Source: Dyadobacter soli (GTDB lineage Bacteria > Bacteroidota > Bacteroidia > Cytophagales > Spirosomataceae). Taken from it: a DNA stretch of 64,000 bases. The position numbers and the translations under genes were made by a program. A model generated the notes under the pieces. It saw only the letters and a program-made list of their open reading frames with translations, did not search any database and had not been told where the DNA came from. The DNA is taken from positions 186,001-250,000 of the forward strand of contig NZ_FNAN01000001.1 of the NCBI RefSeq assembly GCF_900101885.1, given 5' to 3'. The number at the start of each line of letters is the position of its first letter. Positions within the stretch are counted from its first letter, which is position 1. Shown here piece after piece: positions 58,076-64,000 of this stretch.

Positions 58076-60463
58076 TTAACGCGCCCTATTCTGCTCCGTT
58101 TCCCCGGTTGAACGACTGTTAAAAGCAATCTTTCCGGCCCGGCCGAACTGGTAAACGGCGCTGATGCCGAAAAATGCGGTGGAATATGTCCGGTGGTAGT
58201 AAATGTTGGTCTGTCCAACGCTGTACTTGCCGTGAACGTGGCTTTGGTGAAAAATGTCGTTGGCCGTAAGCCTGATTTTCAATGCGTTTTTCCAGAAATC
58301 CTTTTCCACACCCACTGTCACCGTCGACCGGCTGAAATCGTTGTAAAGTCCCTGCGACCTTTCGCTGAGATACCAGGCCATCAGCTGGATTTTAAACAGG
58401 TGATTCACATCGAAAGTATTGTTCGAATAAGCGTAAAGCTGCGGCTTGGGTTTCAGGATTTCGAAACCATATTCATTGTCGATCAGCTTGTTGCGGCTCA
58501 CGGTGAACGTGTTGGTGGTGCTCCACCACGCAATATTGAATGTAGCCGAGGCTGTGAGGAAAAAGAGGTGTTCTTTGGCGAGGTTGATGCCTTTGAGAAT
58601 GTAGCTGTTTGGCGAACCGCCCCGTAATGCGGCGCCGCTGATCTTGTCCTTCGTATACGTGTAACCCGCGCGGACGTCGAGCTGCTTGTATTGCAGGCCG
58701 GTTTCAAAAGTGTGGATTTTCTCGGGCTGCATATTCGGGTTACCCTCGATGGTGGTGAACGGGTCCTGGTAAATCACAAACGGGTTCAGCGCCTGGTACC
58801 GTGGCCGGGTGATTTTAGAAATGTAGGAAATACGGCTTTGCAGGCCATTAGCGTAGTTTTTACTGACAAATAGATTTGGAAATACATTGAAATACCTGTC
58901 CCCGATAACTTGCCCGCCGCGCGCCGTAGTGTTGAGCGAATAGGTGGTGTATTCACCCCTTAAACCGGCCCCGAAACGCACATTACCTTCGAGATTACCC
59001 TGATAATTCACATGGGCAGCCGGTACTTTCTCCCGGTAGCGGAAATTGCTGCTCAGTGTCGGGTCGGGCTGGAATGGGCTGTCCCCGGCTGACACCAGGA
59101 AATCGGTTCCTGAACCATTGTCGGCATAGCTGAATTTCGCGCCGGTTTCGAGTTTGTGCCCATTGCGGAAAGCTTTGGTGTAATCGAACTGGGAACTTGA
59201 AATCTGAATGCGGATGAGCACGTCGTTCAATAGGTTCCGCAGGCTGGTACTGTCGCCAGCTACGCTGGTTTCGGCGATCCGGTCGTGCTGGTCTGTCGTA
59301 AACCGCGCATATTGGGTGCCGACAAACAATGCGGAGCCCAGCGTATCCAGTGCCTGCTGGAAATTGAGGGTGACAGCGTGGTTCCAGCGTTCCTCGTCCT
59401 TGGCTATCCGACTTTCATAAAAGCTGCTGCCCGACTTGTCCGTGAGCGCATTGCTGCTGTTCTGGCTACCGCCAAGGCTGTATAGATTTCCCTTGTAACT
59501 TAATGATATATAGCTGTTTGTGTTCAGGTTCCATTGTGCCCCTGCGCCAAAATTGGAATAGTTACGCATTTTACGCTGCCAGTCGGTCGTGAGGTCGGAA
59601 TGCAGGAAATCGGTGGGCGAGGGGCGGGTGCGTGTGGTGTGCAACACCTCGCGGCTGTTGCCGGTTTGCAGGGCATAATTGGCTTGCAGCGAAAGCCTGT
59701 TGTGCGTGTATTGGGCATCGGCAAGCGTATTGAGCTCGCCGCCCGCGAATCGGGTGTAGGCATATTGCTGGGTCACGGAGCCGGTCATACCACCTTCGCT
59801 CAGCGATTTTGTGACAATATTGATCACCGCCTTGCCCTCGGCATCGTACCGGGCGGAGGGGTTTGGGATCACTTCCACGCGGGCAATGCGGCTCACCGGA
59901 ATGGCCGCCATTTGTTCGTAAGTAATGGCCTGCCCGTTCAGGAATATCAATGCCTCGCCACGTCCTGCGACGCCCGCGCGGCCTTCGGCGAAGATAATGC
60001 CCGGTGACCTCCCAAGCAGCTCCGTGGCCGATATGCTACCGGCCAGAATGCTGCCCGTGACCTGGATTTCGGTAGTTCCGTTCGTGCCCTGGCGCACGAG
60101 CGGTGCCTGCCCGCGGACCGTCACATCCGCGAGCGCCTGTACATGCTCGTGCATGAGGATGGTACCTAGGTCGATTTGGGTGCGGCCGTTTGCATTGATC
60201 AGAATTAATGTGTCGGAAAGGCCGATACTGCTGAGCCGCAATGCCACTTGCGCGCGGTCGATGCCCGTGAAAGTAATGCGGCCGTCTTCGAACGGTGCAC
60301 CTTGTAGCAATGCCGAGTCGGGTAGGGAAAGCAGGCGGGCGTACACTGCGACGGGTTGGCGGTTTACATCAACGACATTGCCCGAAACCGTATAGCGGTT
60401 TTGGGCAATGGTTATTTGGGTTAACAAAAAAAGGATGGAGAATAGGATGCCGGAAAGCTTCAT
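58076..60463 (-). CDS. TonB-dependent outer-membrane receptor (OMP_b-brl_3 type)
   Basis: A 795-residue receptor; ATG 60463 (MKLSGILFSILFLL) gives a good signal peptide (to about 21, TIAQN), better than the open frame 10 codons upstream. Carboxypeptidase-regulatory-like domain about 22-105 (VSGNVVDVNRQPVAVYARLL), plug about 115-220 (ISATELLGRSPGIIFAEGRAGVAGRG; RVEVIPNPSARYDAEGKAVINI), then barrel. It follows a membrane-anchored AraC regulator gene (94 bp gap) on the same strand. Ligand unknown. Confidence 0.92.
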   Translation of the reverse strand: MKLSGILFSILFLLTQITIAQNRYTVSGNVVDVNRQPVAVYARLLSLPDSALLQGAPFEDGRITFTGIDRAQVALRLSSIGLSDTLILINANGRTQIDLGTILMHEHVQALADVTVRGQAPLVRQGTNGTTEIQVTGSILAGSISATELLGRSPGIIFAEGRAGVAGRGEALIFLNGQAITYEQMAAIPVSRIARVEVIPNPSARYDAEGKAVINIVTKSLSEGGMTGSVTQQYAYTRFAGGELNTLADAQYTHNRLSLQANYALQTGNSREVLHTTRTRPSPTDFLHSDLTTDWQRKMRNYSNFGAGAQWNLNTNSYISLSYKGNLYSLGGSQNSSNALTDKSGSSFYESRIAKDEERWNHAVTLNFQQALDTLGSALFVGTQYARFTTDQHDRIAETSVAGDSTSLRNLLNDVLIRIQISSSQFDYTKAFRNGHKLETGAKFSYADNGSGTDFLVSAGDSPFQPDPTLSSNFRYREKVPAAHVNYQGNLEGNVRFGAGLRGEYTTYSLNTTARGGQVIGDRYFNVFPNLFVSKNYANGLQSRISYISKITRPRYQALNPFVIYQDPFTTIEGNPNMQPEKIHTFETGLQYKQLDVRAGYTYTKDKISGAALRGGSPNSYILKGINLAKEHLFFLTASATFNIAWWSTTNTFTVSRNKLIDNEYGFEILKPKPQLYAYSNNTFDVNHLFKIQLMAWYLSERSQGLYNDFSRSTVTVGVEKDFWKNALKIRLTANDIFHQSHVHGKYSVGQTNIYYHRTYSTAFFGISAVYQFGRAGKIAFNSRSTGETEQNRAR

Positions 60464-60556
60464 GGCTGGGACAATGGATCTGGTTTGAAGCAAAAATCCA
60501 AAGCCGGCCGTTCCCGGAGGTATTTAAAAGACAAATCAGGAGTACGGATTTATAAA

Positions 60557-61639
60557 TCAGTACTTTGGCTGGTCTGCAATGGGTTGATTGATAGTTTGTT
60601 GGAATGAGGAAGGGGTAGCGCCTTTCACCTTTTTGAATGCTGCGAAAAACGTGGATTTTGAATTAAAACCTACCTCGTAACCGATCGCTTCCAGGGTAAG
60701 ATGCTGCTCGGTGGCGATCATTTTGCAGGCTTCGGCAATGCGCCATTCATTGATATAGGTCGTGAAATTCTTGCCAAGACGGTCGTTCAGCAATGCCGAC
60801 AGCTGGTGGCCCGAAACCTGTATTTCCCGCGAAAGATCATGCAGTTTCAAATCCGGGTTTTTGTAAACGGCTTTTTCGGCCATCACCTTTTCCAGCTTGC
60901 CGAGCCATATTTCGGCATCGTTTTCACTGAGCTTCTTCGCCACAGGTTTATCGGGGAAAAGCAAAAACAGTTCGTCGGTTTTCTTCTTGTAAATCACCAG
61001 CGTGATCATCAGGTAAAGGATCAGCGAGAATGCAATAGAGCCGCTGATGTAGGAAGCGAACGGCGCGTTGATCAAAGAAGAAAAATACAAAAGGAAGATC
61101 AGTACATTACCGAGGAAGATCATCGAAATCCATGTTTCAGCTGGTTTCATAATGTACGAACGGCGAAATAGTTTCCGCAGCAGATCCCGGATCAGAATGC
61201 CCGACGCGAGCAAAAAGCCGAACCATTGCACGTAAATCATCCTCGCAATCACCTTGTTCCACAACACCGGATATTCGGAATAGGGTAGGGCAATGCCTAC
61301 AACCAGCGTGAGTACTGCCAGGCCGACGAGCGTCCAGATCCAGCTTTTCGGTGTTTTTTCGAGTGGTGTCACAGCTGACCGCACGAAATAGTACAAAAAC
61401 GGCCCGATGAAAAAGCAAGCGGAAAGGCCGACTTGCAAATAGATTTTAGGCAATCCGCCATCGAAATAGAGGCACACCGATTTCGCGATCCTTACACTCG
61501 ATGCGAGCAGCATGCCGCCGAGGAAGTTGTTGGCGAGGTATTTCTTTTTGGTAAAAAACAGGAGGAATATGCCGAGCAGCAGGCCGTTAAATGCCCCCAG
61601 CGCGCTGAAAAAGAACAGGATCTCTTTGCCAATATCCAT
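60557..61639 (-). CDS. Membrane-anchored AraC-family regulator
   Basis: A 360-residue protein; ATG 61639 (MDIGKEILFFFSALGAF) is preferred over TTG 61663. The first about 215 residues carry six or seven membrane segments (for example LNGLLLGIFLLFFTKK-like start, WIWTLVGLAVLTLVVGIALPY, WISMIFLGNVLIFLLYFSS, IAFSLILYLMITLVIY). The C-terminal 100 residues are an AraC HTH (HDLSREIQVSGHQLSALLND and LEAIGYEVGFNSKSTFFAAFKKVKGATPSSF). It probably senses a membrane or periplasmic signal and controls the adjacent TonB receptor. Confidence 0.92.
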   Translation of the reverse strand: MDIGKEILFFFSALGAFNGLLLGIFLLFFTKKKYLANNFLGGMLLASSVRIAKSVCLYFDGGLPKIYLQVGLSACFFIGPFLYYFVRSAVTPLEKTPKSWIWTLVGLAVLTLVVGIALPYSEYPVLWNKVIARMIYVQWFGFLLASGILIRDLLRKLFRRSYIMKPAETWISMIFLGNVLIFLLYFSSLINAPFASYISGSIAFSLILYLMITLVIYKKKTDELFLLFPDKPVAKKLSENDAEIWLGKLEKVMAEKAVYKNPDLKLHDLSREIQVSGHQLSALLNDRLGKNFTTYINEWRIAEACKMIATEQHLTLEAIGYEVGFNSKSTFFAAFKKVKGATPSSFQQTINQPIADQPKY

Positions 61640-61852
61640 AAAACAAAACCGATTGTAACCCAAATGTAACTGTTTGGCAACCGGTTTTCAAGCTGTATTT
61701 GCGACTTGTCCGGTTTGAAGGCTGGGATGTTCGGAATCGGACAAGCAACGACCGGCTTTAATGCGTAAAAACCTATTTTTGAATGGTTAACAGCCTGTTT
61801 TAAAATTTGGCACGGCATTTGCCCGACATTATCGGAATAAATACTTTTAGCC

Positions 61853-62191
61853 ATGAAAAGAACATTTTTAGGGGAGCTGGAAGAGGTCGTGTTGCTGACG
61901 GTGGCGGTACTGGCGGAAGACGCCTACGCCGTGACCGTCGCGCAGGAGCTCGACCAGAAAACCGGCCGGGCCGTGGGGTTCAGTACCGTGCACACCACTT
62001 TGCAGCGGCTGGAAGAGAAAGGGTACCTGTCGTCCGAAATGGGTGGGGCCACGGCGGAGCGGGGCGGTCGCCGCAAGCGGTTTTTTCGCGTGACGGCATT
62101 CGGTCGCAAAGGATTACGCGAGGCCAAAGAGGCGCGGGAGGCATTATGGAACGCCATGTCGCCGCAGACACTTCAATTAATGGGTAACTGA
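61853..62191 (+). CDS. PadR-family transcriptional regulator
   Basis: A 112-residue winged-HTH protein: GELEEVVLLTVAVLAEDAYAVTVAQELDQKTGRAVGFSTVHTTLQRLEEKGYLSSEMGG with the GGRRKRFFRVTAFGRKGLREA wing and helix typical of PadR. Its stop is 1 bp from the start of the ABC permease gene. PadR plus FtsX/MacB-type permease is a frequent pair in Cytophagales. Confidence 0.93.
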   Translation: MKRTFLGELEEVVLLTVAVLAEDAYAVTVAQELDQKTGRAVGFSTVHTTLQRLEEKGYLSSEMGGATAERGGRRKRFFRVTAFGRKGLREAKEAREALWNAMSPQTLQLMGN

Positions 62192-62192
62192 T

Positions 62193-64000
62193 ATGGAGCC
62201 GCACGCTAATCAACATCCGCCGCGATGGGCTACCGGCCTGCTCGCACGCTGGTCCCACCCCGACGCCCGCGAAGAATTACAGGGCGATATGCTCGAAATG
62301 TACGCCTACTGGCTCGAAAGCCTCGGCAAACCGTCCGCCGACCGGAAGTATGCCCTCGCGGCGATCCGGCTCATGCGCCCATTCGCCCGTCCCAAACGGG
62401 CCAACGACTATTCCCAAACCTATTCATTCAGCGCAGCCATGATTCAGAATTATTTCAAAATCGCACTCCGTAACCTGCTCAAAAGCAAAACGTTTTCTGC
62501 CATTAATGTCCTCGGGCTCGCGCTCGGGATGGCTTGCAGCCTCATGATCATGCTCTGGATCCGCGACGAACTGTCGGTAGATGCGTTTCATGCGAACAAG
62601 GACCAGCTCTACCGGATCTATATGCGCGAACATTTCAGCGGCAAGGTGCAGGGCGTGATCTGGACGCCGGGGCCGCTCGCCGAGGAACTGAAAAAATCGG
62701 TTCCCGAGATTGAAATGAGCACGCCGTTTTCGTGGACCATTCAGCAGACGTTTTCCGTCGGCAATAAAATACATAAGGAAGCGACGAACTGGGGAAGCGC
62801 GGATTTTTTCAAGATGTTCAGCTACAAATTGTTAGAGGGTACTCCCGACGGCGCATTGAGCGACAAGAGCAATATCGCGATCTCGCGGAATATGGCCGAA
62901 GCATTTTTCGGTAGTCCCAAAGCAGCCATCGGCAAGGCGATCCGCTACGATAATCGTAAGGAAATGACCGTTTCGGCGGTTTTCGAGAATATCCGGGCGA
63001 ACAGTTCGCTCCAATTCGATTGCCTTATGACCTGGGACGCGTACATCGATGACAATAGCTGGGCCACGCACTGGGGCAATACCGATCCGGTAACCTTTTT
63101 CAAACTGCGCAAAGACGCCGATCCGGCCAAGGTGGAAGCCAAAATGCTCCACTTGCTCGACAAAACCAACCGCGACGGCGACAAGCCCTACAAGACGCAA
63201 CTCGCCATGCAGCCTTTCCATGAATACTATCTCAACAGCAATATCAAGGATGCCAAAATGGATGGCGGGCGCATCGAATATGTGCGGCTGTTCAGCTTCG
63301 TGGCGGTATTTATCCTATTGATTGCCTGCATTAATTTCATGAACCTGGCTACGGCGCGATCGTCGCGGCGGGCGAAGGAAGTGGGTGTGAGAAAGGTCGT
63401 TGGGGCGATGCGCTCCATGCTGGCGGGCCAGTTTATGGGTGAGGCATTTTTGATAGCCCTGCTTTCGGCCGTTCTGGCTGTGTTGCTGGTCGCATTGTTA
63501 CTTCCCGCATTCAACAGCCTCACGAGTAAACAGATCGTGTTACCATTTGCAGAGCCGGTATTCTGGGCGGTTATCGGCGGGCTGCTGGCGGCCACCGGTT
63601 TGCTGGCGGGAAGTTACCCAGCGTTTTTCCTCTCGTCCCTCAACCCGGTACGCATTCTCAAAGGCGCCCTGAAATTCGATTCGAGCTCGGTATGGGTGCG
63701 GCAAGGGCTGGTGGTGTTCCAGTTCGGGCTGTCGGTGATCCTTATCGTCGGGATGATCATCATTTACAGGCAGGTAGGATTTGTTCAAAACAAAAACCTC
63801 GGCTTCGACCGGGAGAACCTCGTCTATTTCCCTATTGAAGGTGAGCTTTTCTCCAAGTTCGACCTTTTAAAAGAACAACTCGCGCACGTTGCAGGTGTAA
63901 AGCAGGTCTCGCACATGACTGCCAACCCCGCATCCAACGGTAACGGCACCGACGGCATTACCTGGCCCGGCAGCAATCCTACCGAGCAGGTGCGGTTTAC
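62193..64000 (+). CDS. ABC transporter permease (FtsX/MacB type), 3' truncated by window
   Basis: The frame from ATG 62193 (MEPHANQHPPRWATGLL) stays open to the window end; 602 residues are visible and the gene continues. The first about 75 residues are a soluble permease-prefix domain (WSHPDAREELQGDMLEMYAYWLESLG) that links to the PadR gene. Then MIQNYFKIALRNLLKSKTFSAINVLGLALGMACSLMIML, the classic first membrane segment, and a MacB-PCD-like periplasmic domain (about 130-355). The FtsX core has VRLFSFVAVFILLIACINFMNLATARSSRRAKEVGVRKVVGA, further segments near 425-450 and 460-480, and the start of a second half (VVFQFGLSVILIVGMIIIYRQVG). It probably exports a toxic or signalling compound with a separate ATPase. 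Control by the PadR protein is likely. Confidence 0.93.
   Translation, partial: MEPHANQHPPRWATGLLARWSHPDAREELQGDMLEMYAYWLESLGKPSADRKYALAAIRLMRPFARPKRANDYSQTYSFSAAMIQNYFKIALRNLLKSKTFSAINVLGLALGMACSLMIMLWIRDELSVDAFHANKDQLYRIYMREHFSGKVQGVIWTPGPLAEELKKSVPEIEMSTPFSWTIQQTFSVGNKIHKEATNWGSADFFKMFSYKLLEGTPDGALSDKSNIAISRNMAEAFFGSPKAAIGKAIRYDNRKEMTVSAVFENIRANSSLQFDCLMTWDAYIDDNSWATHWGNTDPVTFFKLRKDADPAKVEAKMLHLLDKTNRDGDKPYKTQLAMQPFHEYYLNSNIKDAKMDGGRIEYVRLFSFVAVFILLIACINFMNLATARSSRRAKEVGVRKVVGAMRSMLAGQFMGEAFLIALLSAVLAVLLVALLLPAFNSLTSKQIVLPFAEPVFWAVIGGLLAATGLLAGSYPAFFLSSLNPVRILKGALKFDSSSVWVRQGLVVFQFGLSVILIVGMIIIYRQVGFVQNKNLGFDRENLVYFPIEGELFSKFDLLKEQLAHVAGVKQVSHMTANPASNGNGTDGITWPGSNPTEQVRF

Noticed and set aside
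61818..61849. TTTG-N20-TACTTTTA as promoter of the PadR gene
   Set aside because: The -7-like box is only 3 bp from the PadR ATG, so transcription would start inside the gene. The last base also departs from TAnnTTTG.

Overview
The window looks like a chromosomal segment of a Bacteroidota bacterium, probably a Cytophagales member close to Dyadobacter. That lineage call is inference from gene content. Evidence for the phylum: a SusC/SusD pair with an ECF sigma/FecR anti-sigma cassette, a hybrid two-component system with a sensor propeller, several TonB-dependent outer-membrane receptors, a type IX secretion C-terminal sorting domain, and promoter boxes of the Bacteroidota form TAnnTTTG. I saw no rRNA, tRNA, CRISPR array, prophage or transposase.

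Layout. 1-2548: 3' part of a hybrid two-component regulator. 2551-5231: AraC regulator, old-yellow-enzyme reductase, DinB protein. 5447-10542 (minus): a five-gene operon of subunit-like secreted proteins, a periplasmic chaperone-like protein and an outer-membrane usher-like barrel; I read it as a chaperone-usher-like surface-fibre system of unfamiliar type. 11206-12973: LytS/LytTR two-component pair. 12992-15455: haem/cytochrome P460 protein, DUF1223 protein and a small secreted protein. 15968-20142: Ohr, LysR, quinone-reductase-like flavoprotein, PRISE-like SDR, AHSA1/ArsR pair. 20292-23764: TonB receptor, a small protein and a lipoprotein. 24108-27502: response regulator plus a double-kinase hybrid sensor. 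27677-36625: ECF sigma, FecR, SusC, SusD and a cytochrome/FG-GAP lipoprotein. 36898-41064: large T9SS-secreted protein. 41496-48642: YceI, AraC, TonB receptor, S41 peptidase, SDR. 48710-54119: TetR, DUF4374/TonB receptor pair, Panacea toxin-antitoxin pair. 54343-57835: phospholipase C and a TIM-barrel isomerase-like protein. 58076-61639: TonB receptor and membrane AraC regulator. 61853-64000: PadR regulator and an ABC permease cut by the window edge.

The most unusual non-coding content is a set of intergenic islands built from short-period degenerate repeats arranged as inverted, often nested, arms. They use 7-bp, 8-9-bp and 10-bp units. Two of them also hold oppositely oriented copies of one composite multi-hairpin element, about 130-140 bp long. 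Every convergent gene pair here either abuts within 4 bp or has such an island between its stops, which suggests a role at transcript ends.

Start codons were chosen by eye. Family names rest on motifs recognised in the translations, with no database search.
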